Assembly: GCF_000002235.5 (NCBI RefSeq)
Contig: NW_022145610.1
Coordinates: 249,271-313,270 of the forward strand
DNA from: Strongylocentrotus purpuratus
Lineage: Eukaryota > Echinodermata > Echinoidea > Camarodonta > Strongylocentrotidae
Direction of reading: 5' to 3'
Length of the DNA stretch: 64,000 nucleotides
The translations under genes were made by a program, and so were the position numbers. How positions within the stretch are numbered: position 1 is the stretch's first letter; the number at the start of each line of letters is the position of its first letter. The notes beneath the pieces were generated by a model. That model saw only the letters and a program-made list of their open reading frames with translations. It searched no databases and was not told the DNA's origin. Of this stretch, positions 11,531 through 25,900 are shown piece after piece.

Positions 11531-14500
11531 GTATGTATCTGTGTCCTGTAATATATCACTACCGGTAGAAATTCAAGCACAACTGAATACCATATGTATG
11601 CACCTTTTCAGCATGGCGAAAGTTTGATATTTATCGGACCAATAATAAGTTAGTTATGAATGTTTGAAATATGAGATCACTACAGTATGCAAATCTCAAA
11701 TTGGCAATTTTGTCATGTATAGAAATATCACTAATTTCTGTTTTTCACCCAAGTGCCTTCACCCCTAGGGCACTAATTACAATATATTATGGAGAGTTTA
11801 TTATTACATTTCCTCTAAAAATAAAAAACCATCCAAAGTCATACATGTTTGGAAAATTGAAATTTTCGTCATTTTGTGTGTAAGAACAAGCGGGAAAGTT
11901 GTTAACACTACACTACACTACATCAAAGAGACTTTACCGATTCAGCCAATTTGAAGAGCCCTTACCCATAGTGACTTTCAAAAATTCATAACTTTCTCAT
12001 TTTATGTTTGATTTCATACAAACTTTCACCAGTATGCTTCTTTGATTTGTTTTCCTTTCTTGTAGAGTAGTTTTGAGCTATCAAGGTTGGATTTCCCTTT
12101 AAAGGGCAAATCTGGCCCCAGAATAATTTGCTTTCATTGCTTTAAATGAAGGCAGAAAGTAATTGTATTACATGTGAAAAAAAGTTCACAAAATATCAGG
12201 CAAGTAAAGTGCAATGAGAAAGTTATAAATGGTTTGGTCATCGTAACTAATGGTACACAGGCCTTCAATGGAGACAAATAGACATCTTGATATTTAGTTT
12301 CTAATGCCATTACTTCATAAAAGTTGATTCCCCTTTTGTATGATATACAGCTGTATCCTGTGTAGTTTGTTATCATCATTGTACCATTTTACTTTTCACA
12401 CGATCTGATTTTTTCATGTAATTATTCAGCTGCCTGTCTCAGATTACTTTTTCCTTATGCATCGAGGCAAGTTTAAAAAGTCTTTTTCTGTCATAAACAA
12501 AAAGAAGAGAATTAGAAATATGTTGGCTTTGAAACATCACGCATCATCACGAGGGGAATTCAAAAATAGATATAAGAATTGGCTAAAAATGTGTTGTGTC
12601 TCGTGCATACAGCTATTCTTGTTGAGACAGTTCCTTTTGATACTGAACAAAGAGATTTAATGAGTACCCTGAAGAAGAGAAAAGTAGATTTGAAGTGGTC
12701 AAATGTCTTTAAATAAGTTTCTGTTTCAGAAAAGACAATGGAAAATACAAGGATATAGATAAATTTACATCAAGAGCCTGATACATATCCAGTGTCTATA
12801 GTCTATATAGTGTCTCATTATAGTTCTTGAATATAATATATACACATAATCAATTAGTTTTGATTGCAATGGTAAACATTCATGTACACTGTACTTCTGA
12901 TGAATTAACCCTAAGGGCTTGGCTTTTTTTTTTCCAATGATCTCACAGCTTAATATAGTGATATATTTGGGTGGCTCATAATTGTTGCATATTTTTTTTA
13001 AAGAGAGAAATCAGTCGAATTTGCAAAAAAACTTGTGATTTATGAGATCATGTTTGTTTGTTTGTTTGAACCCATAGCTCTTGGTCGTTGGAAGAAGAGA
13101 CGTTCTTGGTTTGTACTTGACAGATCAACGTGTTATCTTCTATACTTCAAGTCTCAAAATGATACGGGACAACCGCTTGGAGTTATTGATGTCAAAGATG
13201 CTTGCATCTCTCTTCTTCTAGAACATTCCAATCAATTCCTCATCGCGTAAGTATTACTCTTGTGTGTGAATGACTTATATGCTGTGTTCCATTCATGACA
13301 GATGTATCAGTAACTGTAGCACAACCTGCATTTCCTTGTGTGGAAGGCTATCAAAGAATCCCATTCCCACTGTTTTAGGGAATTCAGGTATAATTGCAGG
13401 TGATGGTAAGATCAGGGCACAATCATCTGCAAAGAGATGGAGTGTTGAAATTACTTATGATTTGATAAGCCAAGTCATTCAAAGAGAGGAAAAAAAAGTA
13501 GAGGGCTAACCATGCTGCCCTGTGGGACTCCAGAGAGAACAGAAGCAGAAATGTATATGAAACCATTCAGGAGGACTTGTCAAGAGTAGTTGAATAAGAA
13601 ATCTGCCATGATGTTTGTTGAAGACTCTAACCTCTTTAATCTGTTGAGAGAAGTTAGACAAGAAATCTGCTATGATGTTTGTTGAAGACTCGTACCTCTT
13701 TAATCTGTTGAGAGAAGTTAGACAAGAAATCTGCTATGATGTTTGTTGAAGACTCGTACCTCTTTAATCTGTAGAGAGAAGTTAGACAAGAAATCTGCTA
13801 TGATGTTTGTTGAAGACTCTAACCTCTTTAATCTGTTGAGAGAAGTTAGACAAGAAATCTGCTATGATGTTTGTTGAAGACTCGAACCTCTTAGTATCTG
13901 TTGAGAGAAGTTAGACAAGAAATCTGCTATGATGTATGTTGAAGACTCGAACCTCTTAGTATCTGTTGAGAGAAGTTAGACAAGAAATCTGCTATGATGT
14001 TTGTTGAAGACTCGAACCTCTAGTATCTGTTGAGAGAAGTTAGACAAGAATTCTGCTATGATGTTTGTTGAAGACTCGAACCTCTTAGTATCTGTTGAGA
14101 GAAGTTAGACAAGAAATCTGCTATGATGTTTGTAAAAGGCTCAAACCTCTTAGTATCTGTTGAGAGAAGTTAGACAAGAAATCTGCTATGATGTTTGTTG
14201 AAGACCTGTACCTCTTAATTTCTTTTGAGAGTAGTTGAATAAGAAATCTGCTATGATGTTTGTTGAAAGCTTCTACCTCTTAGTGTCAGTTGAGAGCCAG
14301 ATGGGTGTAATATCTGTGTAGAATGAGGTGAGTTAATGCTCTTCTGGTTTAGAACAGATGAACTATCCCGTTGTGCCTTTAGGCTTTGACAGAGCCAGAT
14401 TGGGGTTAACTCATACATGTACTTTAAAACAAAGTGAACGCTCTTCTGGATCTGAACAAGTGAATCTGTTGGAGACAAGCAATACACAAGAAATGTTATG

Positions 14501-17500
14501 AAGATCACACTATTACATGTTGTTCTTTTAATCCATGTGAAGACAGACACATGGGTCAGCATCCTGCACTCCACAAAGAATTGAAAGGAATGTTAAAAGA
14601 AGTGAAAAGTGACGATAATGATCTCAAGTGACGAGGGTATTCATCACATGAGACACTTGGTAAATAAGAACAGTCTCCACTTTCTCCCTTGATATTTACT
14701 TTGTCTTCATTCCTACCGTTTTACTTTTCATGTTTAGCTCGACCTATGTTACATTATTTTTGACAAGGGGGTTCAAATGCATGACATTTCCATTTTACAC
14801 GATTTCATCTCATTTTATGATTAGCAGATTCAAAGCTCAGAACATCTACATGTACATGAATGTTGTATGTAGCAAGATGCTAATTCTTTTTTCCATTTCA
14901 AATAGATAGTACACTTTTGTACCTTTTTCTACATTTGTTTCACTTAAATCTTTTTGATGTTAGGACAAAGGGAAAGTAAATAAACTAGCAGAAATGCGTC
15001 ATATTTTCACAGGTTTACCTCAACACCAGCATGATTTCAAGATGGTGTTTTCACAATACCAACACCAGCTTTCGACACCAAACTTGAAATCACCTACGGG
15101 TATATATCTCAGGCTCCAATCGTATAAGCATTAGAGCTGTTTGTGTACATGTATTGTAAGAAATCAAGCAGAGTTTGTTTTGGTTTTCTTCCTAAAGCAG
15201 CATGTAATGCAATAATAGAGAGCACTTTTCTATTATACAGGAGGGGGTGACAATTTTGAAAATGTCAGTTTTGTTTGTTTGTCATCAATGCTAGGTAACT
15301 CATTTTGAGATCTTTAACGATCGACTTCTCATTCATGGACATGCTACATCTAAGTAGTATCCTGTAACACATTATTGTTTGTATGCAAAGAGTTACTGAA
15401 ATAGGAAGAGACAGGGGTAGGAGAAAGATGGAGAATGATTGCGAGAGAGAACTTTCTCAGGTTCATGCATAGTTCATCTTGATAATATGTGTTTGAAGAA
15501 TCTAGTGTTCCATGAAGTTAGAGAGCTAGTGTACTTTATATTATTCAAGTACATATATGTACCTCTGTACCTACATATCCTTAAAAAGCAAGTCAACCCT
15601 GATATTAAGTTGGTTTTAATAGAAGCAGAGAAATAAGAGAAACAGGTCAGTGAAAGTTAGAGCACTATCCTATTAAATGTAGGAAAGTAATGAATTTTTC
15701 AAGTCGCCTCAGTAAAACACAAATAGGCAACACTGTGACGTATCTTTCGAGATCCTCTCCAGTTTGCTCTGTACAGAAAATGTCACAAACTTCATATTCT
15801 TAGTTGTTGATGACGGAATGGATTTGTTTCATACATGGGTTGTATAGCTCATATTTGCAATAAGTATATTTAGGGTGGTTTGCACGGTTGAAAATTTCTT
15901 TAGGAAATATGGCAAATTATGATATTTTTTTAGGACAGAGGATTAATAATCAATAATATTTATATTTTGTGAGTACATGTCCATGTCTTTGAATCATGGA
16001 TAGTAACTTGCATACATGGAATTTAAAAATACAATGTTTTCAATTTGCATGTGATCTTCAGGAGTTCCTTTATAATATTTTCCTCACAATTGTTATAGTC
16101 TGTGTCTCTTATTTCTGTTCCTTAAGTCACATTGTGATGTTACAATAATAGGTTTGATGATGACACTGAATATCATTTTGTGCGGAGGAATAGAGGGTAG
16201 TTTACACTCTTGTGAATCATTATAATCCTATCACTCAAGAGTATCTATTTAAAGCCTGTTGATCAGAAATAGATTGATTACGTGTACAAAGGGGAAACTT
16301 CTTAGACACCTTGTGTAGTCTGGAGTAACAGACATTTCCCCCGATATATACATGTAATCAGACATCATGCATATTGTACAGGCAGCCTAGAGTAGGATGT
16401 CTTTGAGACATTTAGTAGGTAAAGTCCTTGTATGCAATGTCTAGTTTTCATTGTTATTATTGAGGATCTATTTTATTTTCTGTAATTTTACAATGAATTA
16501 TCAAAACTCCCATGCAAAATAGAGATGTAAAGAAAGGAAAATAGAGATGTAAAGAAAGGAAAATAGAATGCAAATGAATTTGAGACATGCATGCCAAGGG
16601 AAATCATAGTTTGCCTATTATTATTTGATCAATAACGAATTTAAAGTTTATAACCCTTGTTACCTCAAAGTTTCACTGATCTGTTTCTCTCACTTTACTG
16701 TTTATTATTTCAGCCCTTTTTAGTCCCAGGGTTGACTTCCCTTATAAACCTAGAAGTCTTACAGGGTAAAAAATACTTTAAACATTTGGGGCTACTTTTC
16801 AAGCTTGCTTGCATGAAAATAACACTCTTTAATTTGTTTTGCATTGAACTCTATGCAAATTTGGGGGGGGGGGGCTCTTTTATGACTTTCGGGGGCTAAT
16901 TGGCCCCGAGCCCCTGTGTATTTTGTTTCCTGAAGTCTTATGACTACACCACTGGCATCAAAGAGTATCTCTCTTCACAGTTTAATCAATTCATGTACAT
17001 GTGTATTATAAAACCTTAGCATGGAATCCTTGATATTGTCTGTTCAGAGCCAGAAAGGCATGAAGTCTGTAATAATAGTGGGTTCTTGTATAGCGCTCAT
17101 GTCTGTCAAACATAGCACTCCTGGCGCTCCACAACTATTACCTCTGCTTTAGGATGGCTGCCATTACAGCGCTCTAGCATTTCAAGGAATTAATTCCTAC
17201 CAGGTACCCATTTACCAGACCTGGGGCTGGGTCGAGTGTGGCAAATATAGATAAATGTCTTGCCGAAGCCTAGTGCCTCGACGGGACTCGAACCGCGAAC
17301 CGTGGGATTCACAGTCTGGTGACTTACCCACTAGACGATGATGAAGCATATGAGTAAATGCCCTTCTAGCTGTATAAGTACATGACATTTGAAATGAAAT
17401 GAACTTACTTGCCAGTTCCCAGAGAGAGTGCTTCATCCCTGGTGTAGCTTGGAGAGCATCTTTGAGAGCATCTTGGAGAGCATCTTGATGATGGTAGCTA

Positions 17501-18024
17501 GGAGGAGTGTGCCGGCCGATGGAGTGTGATTAGAGTGCAAGCAACCAATCACCTCCATAACATTCATGAATATGAAATTCAATCATGCCTACCTAGCCGG
17601 CTAGCTCCCTCTAGGAATCACACCATATTTCACAGCCTATTTGGAGGTAATGAGTCGTGTCTCAGACATTATTTCGCCTTCCAAGAGAACTTAACTCTCA
17701 AGAAGAGGAAATGCTCACTTGTACTTTTACTGCATCTTGTCGAAACAACTCATTCAGAAGGATGGGATGGGCATGTATCGTACATAGAATAGTTTAGAAG
17801 ACTTCACCTTGTCACAAAATGGAAGGTATGTTTTGTTTATATTTTGACACTTTAGAGAATGTTCCTATCCATTATACATGCACATTGCAATCATATAATA
17901 TTGATATTTCATGTATTTTTTTTTTTTTTCATTGTGATTTAATATACGGTAGAAAAAATATCTACCGAATATGGATAATGCTGCATATTGAAGTGTAGTG
18001 TAATAGTACCTTTCATGCGTACCG

Positions 18025-18056
<32 letters not shown>

Positions 18057-19444
18057 GCTATGTGATAGGCCAGCCAATTCAAGAGTTTAGCAGTTAGAAT
18101 GAATAGCTCACTTATGTATTGTGTTGTCCATCTATGTTCAAAGATTATACAATTCATATTGTATCCCATTTGAATGAAATGAAATGAATTGTTGGTTATC
18201 ATGTAGTGTATGTAGTACACATGTAACTGCAAAATCGTAAGTTTATATCAGACCATTATTACAGAATTATGTACAAAAAACAAAAGTTGAACTTTTCAAG
18301 AAAATAAAATTTGATTTGCAGTTTAAAGTGAAAAGCAAATCAAACTTTGTAGAAAATTTTGAAAAAATAATCAACCATTTAGAAATATGTAAAATAAATA
18401 TTTACTTTGAGATCATATTTGGAATGTTTTGAAAGAAAAAGATTATACTTTATTTTGAAAATATCACATTCAAATGAAATGTGATTTACTTACATGTAAA
18501 TGATTATAATGTATACAATTTCAAGGAATACATACATTTCAATGATTATTACATTTATGATTGAATTATTTGACCATGAAATTGAATTGGAGCAGTGGCA
18601 CTATCTATTTCATGTTATAATAAAAGAAAAACTATCATTTGTATAAAGTGGAACAGCCTATAAACCAAAGAAAAACTGTCAAAATAATCCTCCAATCAAT
18701 CACAAGTTTGCATTCTCCTATCTCTTGTGTATGCATACATGTACATGTAGTTAGGATTGATATCAATCACAAATAAGTTGCGATATTAATATCAACTCTT
18801 TGTAAGACAGGACCCAGAGATTCATATAGGGCATACACATGTACAACCAATATATTGTATTTTCACTAACTTGTCTTCATACATGTACATGTACATGTAC
18901 ATGTACATGTATGTTGTGTCCCTTTAAAATGTGTTTGTCACAGGTTAGCTTGAGAATTGAATCATGAAGCATTATTGAGGCCTGAGGTATTGTCTTCAAA
19001 TCATAAAAATGAATGCACATAGGGATTGATTTTCTGTCATTTGAGAGAATGTTGGCACATAATTAGTTTTGCCTTGAGCAGTTTTGACTAGATATGCATG
19101 TACTCTCTTAAATGTATGGGCAGGCTTATTTGTTATTATTTCTTCCTATAAAAACTATAACTTTATACTGCATTGTTGGGAGCAAATTTGTACTGGTATT
19201 TTATGTAAAAGTTAATTACTATTAAAATGAGCAGGTATTATAGTCTTGCTTATTATTGACCTGTTGCCATATCAGGCCTGATAATTACCCGATTTAAATC
19301 GGTCCCTGATTTTGTTCCTGATTTTTTTTTTCTTCTTCTTTTCTTCTTCTTTTTTTCCTATTTTTTTTCCTTTCACATTTTTGTTCCCTTTCCCCCCTAT
19401 TTTTCCATATTTTCCCCTATTTTCCCCCAATTTTCTTACTCAAA

Positions 19445-19484
<40 letters not shown>

Positions 19485-22400
19485 AAAAAAACTAAATATT
19501 TTTTGTAGTGCTCACTATGATCACCCCTGCATATTAATGGGAACTCTAAAAGCTGTTGAAATGTATTATGATCTTCAAGACCTAAAACATTCTTAGTTGT
19601 TCTTCATCAATTTGAAGAAAAGACTTTTAATGACCAGCTTGATTATTTGCTTACTTTCAAATGAACTTGATGTGTATTTCAAGGTGAATAATCTGGTCAC
19701 AAAAAACAACAATCATATTTGTGACCTTCATATATTAAAGTACATGTACATGTCACACCAAATAAATCCAAATGCTACAAGTATTCACAGTAAAAATATT
19801 GATATCAGAAATAAATAAAATGAAAATATTACATACATGGGCTATAAGAAATGCACATATTGAATGAAGAATTGTGTTTACACTGTAGGGTTGGGCTCTT
19901 ATAGCCTCAAGATACAGACTGTTGTCTAGGAATTCAATTATGATTGTCATGCTAGCACTGTGTGCTGGACACACCACTATACGCATACATTTACATCCTT
20001 ATTCAGTTTCTTACTTTAGTATTGAATTGATGAGAGAAGGAAAAATGAGAGGCATAAATTTGTTTTTAGTATAATGATGAGTAAGTTGTAGATGCTATGT
20101 TTAGCGTAAGACACTACAGGGTACATGTCAATAGTTATTATATCATGATGTTCATTTGAATACAACTGAATTAATGATTTAGATACCTCAAATTTAAGCA
20201 GAAACAGGTTGTAGCATACCTGTTATGTGCAGTAGCACTTTGTAACTCGTCGGCATGATCTTTGTGTCAAGGATTTTGATACAGCCTTAGCACAAAACCC
20301 CAAATGGGCTGTAAATGTAATTGAATGCATTTCACGATTCACCAGCTTAAAAAAAAAAAAGGATGTAGAGTGTAGGCCTACCAGTATATTTATCTTTGTC
20401 TTTGAAAATACAAACTACATTAACCCCCAAAGATATATTTCAATTTCTGAACATAACATTCTAAGAATTATCCTTTTATTATTTCTCTCAGCTCAAGAAG
20501 TCATCAAATACATTTTGTTTTTAAATGCAAGCCCTTAAACCATATTATCAAGAAGTTACTAACTTCTTGATATTATCTTGCTTGCAAGTAAGGGTAGTGC
20601 TTTGCCTTGACGTCATACCGTACAGAGAGCTTCACTTGAGCATGCATTAGAATGTGTATTTGATACGTTGAGAGGCATTCTCTTACATTAACAGGTTGTC
20701 GTATATCTGAGATGGCATTCGTAAAATTGAATTGGTGCGCGGGCGGGCGGGCGGGCCGGCCAGGGTAGTGGATTTGAAAGGGCTTCACTCTACAAGATGA
20801 CTCATCTCTCATGTCATACTAGTCTCTTCTACAGTCCTCATGAATAATTATTCCCTAAGAGACCATATGACTCATTTACTTTTATAAAAGACCTCATACA
20901 TAGTCACTCTAGCTTGAAACCTCAGAAATATTGTCACTCTTTATGTCAATATGTACATGTACATGTATGTACATATATCTCAATATGTTACATATATTGT
21001 ACGGTAATGCATGTTATACATGTACACCTGTACCTTACATTTATATCACAATAATTGAATGAGACATGTATCTACTCCATATACGGTATGCACAATTTTA
21101 CAATGAGTACATCATGTATCTTCTATAGGTGTGGAGAGTAACAGATTTATCTATTGTACCTGGAATAGAATTACTCTATCATTGTACCGGTATGATGACA
21201 TCTTTCTAAGAGATTACCCACTAAGTGTCCTAGTGTCCTAGTTAGTTAAGCATTCATTGAATGCAGAACATAAAATGTTTCGATTCGATGTAGGAATACA
21301 TTTTGTTGATTAACTATGTTTGAAGTTTGACTCTTCATTATGAATGTTTTACTGTAACAAGTAAGGAATATTGACTGCAAAAATTAATTTGCACAATACA
21401 TGAACATCTGTTTAAAAAACCCCAGGTCATTTGCAATCATAGATGAATTCTCAGACTGATAACTGTATTCCACTTGCCTTGAGCTTTGACATGGCCATGT
21501 AATTTATGAGATGATCGCATTGTATACTTGCGCCTGCCCCATCTCATCTCTCACAAGGGTCCAGGCATACGTGTAGACTGACCAATGGAATGCATGTACA
21601 AGCACTTACTCTTCATGATTTATGTCGGTATGTCCTTTCAAACAGTGAACGCACAGAATACAGTCTTTCTGTGTGGATCAAATGGAAGGTAGAGCGTTTT
21701 CCTACCCAATCATCATGTTCACAAATCTACACATTTAACACACTGTCCACAGAAGTTTTCTATTTACTGTTTATAAAATGTTAACTTAAGATGAACTTAG
21801 CATTGTGATGGTTTAATGGGTTATATGAATTATCTTTCTCCATTTTGACATAAATTTAATATATCATCAACATGAGCATAAAGAAGAAAATCTTAAATCA
21901 TTGTATTGGCAATATGTTGGTCATGAATTCATAAATCATACATGAAGGTAAATGTTTTTTTTGTTGTGGTTTTTTCACATTCACAATAAAGATGGATTTA
22001 TGAAATTTGCATCAGTCAATATGAATTCAATTGTGGCAAAAGACGGAATAAATTTAGCTGAATTGAGGTTTATTAACTGGTACGTTGTAGTACTTGCACG
22101 TGCCATGTGTGTTATATCATGACACAATGTTGAAAAAATATTTTTCAGGGTTTACCAAAAAATTGCAATCTAGCAATGTGAAACAATTTTTCAGTATCAA
22201 TTTTCAGTGTTACTGAATTGATTGGGATCTGGGGAAAGACTGATTCATTAGCTGTCATTATGGATGAACTGTTTAGTACACAAAATATACACGATATAGA
22301 AGAAAAAATACAAGAACATTATATCATATCAATGTTATTTATTAGTAGTAGTAGTAGTAGTATTTGCATTGTTTGTCTTATTTATAACTTACATGTAATT

Positions 22401-22780
22401 GTGAAACTTAATACATAATTTTGAAAGACAGGAGAAATATTAATTGTTGTAGCAAAAGAAATTAATTGGTAGTATTTACTTTTTCACTTTTGATGCAATG
22501 GCTTTCAATGTTTACAAAACTAAACACAATTATTTTTTTCTTCAAATTTGTTTTCGTGACACGTAGAGCCTTAGCCATAGGCAAGAAAGCTTTTCTATTA
22601 TGTGGAGTGTAGCAGTCCCATATTAAATGACGTTAGCTTGTGAGAAATGCCAATGGGTTGGAGATGAGAGACTGAATACGTGCTGATGATTAGATAAAGG
22701 GATTATAATTCTTCGTCTCATCAAATATGGTGGAATATATTCAAGGATAGATTATGAAGAGAGGGTCTGAATGGAGGGGG

Positions 22781-22817
<37 letters not shown>

Positions 22818-22932
22818 GGAAATGATTCTACTTGTGTCTGTAGTTATAATTCTTCGTCTCATCAAATATGGTGGAATATATTCAAGGATAGATTATGAAG
22901 AGAGGGTCTGAAAGGTGGGCGAAATGTGTGTG

Positions 22933-22963
<31 letters not shown>

Positions 22964-25900
22964 AAAGGAAATGATTCTACTTGTGTGTGTGTGGGTTTGT
23001 GTATGTGTGTAGGATGATCAGCTAATGTGAAACATGTATTTTTGTTCTAAAATAAAATATGTTTATGAAGAAGAATGATCAAGAAGTAAATATGGTTGAA
23101 AGAATGATTCAGTCTGGTTTCTTATTTTGGGCTGAATGGTTGATCAATGGTTTAATCTTGCTGCACACCATGTCTTGAATCAGAATAGAATAGAATGTAG
23201 GAGGGGATGAAGACGGAAAGATGGAACGTAGGAGGGGATGAAGACGGAAAGATGGAACGTAGGAGGGGATGAAGACGGAAAGATGGAATGTAGGAGGGGA
23301 TGAAGACGGAAAGATAGAACGTAGGAGGGGATGAAGATGGAAAGATGGAATGTAGGAGGGGATGAAGACGGAAAGATGGAACGTAGGAGGGGATGAAGAC
23401 GGAAAGATAGAACGTAGGAGGGGATGAAGACGGAAAGATGGAACGTAGGAGGGGATGAAGACGGAAAGATGGAACGTAGGAGGGGATGAAGACGGAAAGA
23501 TGGAACGTAGGAGGGGATGAAGACGGAAAGATGGAACGTAGGAGGGGATGAAGACGGAAAGATGGAACGTAGGAGGGGATGAAGACGGAAAGATGGAACG
23601 TAGGAGGGGATGAAGACGGAAAGATAGAACATAGGAGGGGATGAAGACGGAAAGATGGAATGAAGGAATGATGTAGTCTCAAAGGCAGGTGATATGCCTT
23701 CAGCGTTTCTCACTAATCAATACTCATCACCTCCTAGCCAAGAATGTCACATACTCACCACAAAAGTGACATTTTAAGGCAAGGCCATGCCACATGGTAG
23801 TGTAACTAAAGACGCTATCGATTTTGCATTTTATCTCCATGAAGATATTTCCAACTTTTTGTTCCATTATGTCTGCATAAAAGTTGTGGAAATGATATTG
23901 GCATTTAGTTAATGTTAAAGATAAAGACCAGTTATGGTCATGCGATTGCATTGTGAAAGAACCGTTGAAGAATGGATCAGAAAAGGTTCATCATCTAGCA
24001 ATTTTGGCCCAGTCTTCGTAAAGTTACAAGCACTGTACACAAAAGATATATATGGGACTACACACACGTGCGCGACACGTGCGTTTATCTCTCACACACC
24101 AATAGATAAACTAATTTACCAAATATATCTATTAGAAGGCGGTTTCCCGGCAAAATTTTTATCATCATGTATTTATAGTCAAAACATATTCTTTCACATG
24201 ATTAGTAATAAGTGCTTCCATTTCATTTTTTGAAATTGGGGCGTTTCCAATACTGGTCTTTACCTTTAATAGTCAGATATCTGTATATTTAATAGATGGT
24301 TGGTAGCTTAGTTAGATGTAGATAATGATACAGTGTGCCTGCATATCAAAGGACTATAGCCAATTAGACATTAAAAGAAGACATTTCCTAAATTAATGTT
24401 CTATAAAAGTGTCGTAAAATGGCTTTATTTTCTATTCATCTTCACATTCTAGAAGGCAATACAAAATCAGTTTCAGTAAAATAGTGTAAGACAGGTTTAG
24501 TGTTTCTGTCGAGTTTTTTATTTAGTGTTCACTTAAAAATTCCTTTTCCCAACCGAACGAGTCATTGTATGCATGATGAATTAAATGCACGATGAATTAA
24601 ATGCACAAATTCCTCCTTCCTCCCCAAAACTTTCTGGTGCAACTCAAAGGTTACTCAAAAGACAAGGTTTTTGTCTTCTTTTTAATTATTATGCCTCCGC
24701 CACCGAAGGTGGTGCCGGAGGCATCATGTTTTCGGGTTGTCCGTCCGTACGTCTGTACGTCCGTACGTACCGTACGTCCGTCCCGTTTGACCGTTATCAC
24801 AATATCTCAAGAACCATTTAAGATTTAAACTTAAGACTCTGGAATAGTATTTATCACCATAGGAAGACGATCTGATTAGATTTTGGAGTACGTAGGTCAA
24901 AGGTCACAGGTCACAGAGGTCAACTTATGAAATTCCTTGTATTGAGTTTGTTAGCGCGATATCTCAAGAACCATTTGAGATTTAAACTTCAAACTTAAGG
25001 ATAGTATGTATCACCATAGGAAGACGATCTGATTAGATTTTGGAGCACGTATGTCAAAGGTCAAGGGTCACAGAGGTCAACTTATGAAATTCCATACATT
25101 GAGATTGTTATCATGATATCTCAAGAACCACTGGAGATTTAAACTTCAAACTTAGTGATAGTGTGTATCACTATAGGAAAACAATCTGAGTACATTTTGG
25201 AGCACGTAGGTCAAAGGTCAAGGGTCATAGAGGTCAACTTATGAAATTCCATACATTGAGATTGTTATCATGATATCTCAAGAACCACTGGAGATGTAAA
25301 AACTTCAAACTTAAGGATAGTATGTATCACCATAGGAAGACGATCTGATTAGATTTTGGAGCATGTATGTCAAAGGTCAAGGGTCACAGAGGTCAACTTA
25401 TGAAATTCCATACATTGAGATCGTTATCGCGATATCTTAAGAACCACTGGAGAATTTTCACTTCAAACTTAATGATAGTATGTATCACCATATCATAATA
25501 TCTCAAGAACCACTGGAGATTTAAACTTCAAACTTAATGATAGTGTGTATCACCATAGGAAGACAATCTGATTAGATTTTGGAGCACGTAGGTCAAAGGT
25601 CAAGGGTCACAGAGGTCAACTTATGAAATTCCATACATTGAGATTGTTATCATGATATCTCAAGAACCACTGGAGATTTAAACTCCAAACTTGTTTAAAT
25701 TGCTCTATGGCGGAGGCATCATTTTCGACTGCGCGCAGTCAAAATTCCATCTAGTTGTTATTAATGATTTTGCCCTTCTTTAAATACAAACACTGTGTTT
25801 GTACTTCATTAACCCAAATTGAATTTGAAGAAGAATCACAAGGTTTTCTGTGCACAAAACATTCAACACTGAATAATGGAATTCTTAAAACTAGGGCTTT

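Noticed and set aside
17068..17341. Functional tRNA gene
   Set aside because: A B box is present, but the head is followed by a SINE body and tail, and other copies exist.
23152..23713. Two overlapping minus-strand ORFs of about 176 codons
   Set aside because: Both are the 31-bp minisatellite read in different frames.
24585..24828. Two overlapping ORFs starting near 24590
   Set aside because: They lie in the terminal palindrome and GTCCGTACG-rich start of a dispersed repeat; low-complexity Val/Arg/Pro sequence.
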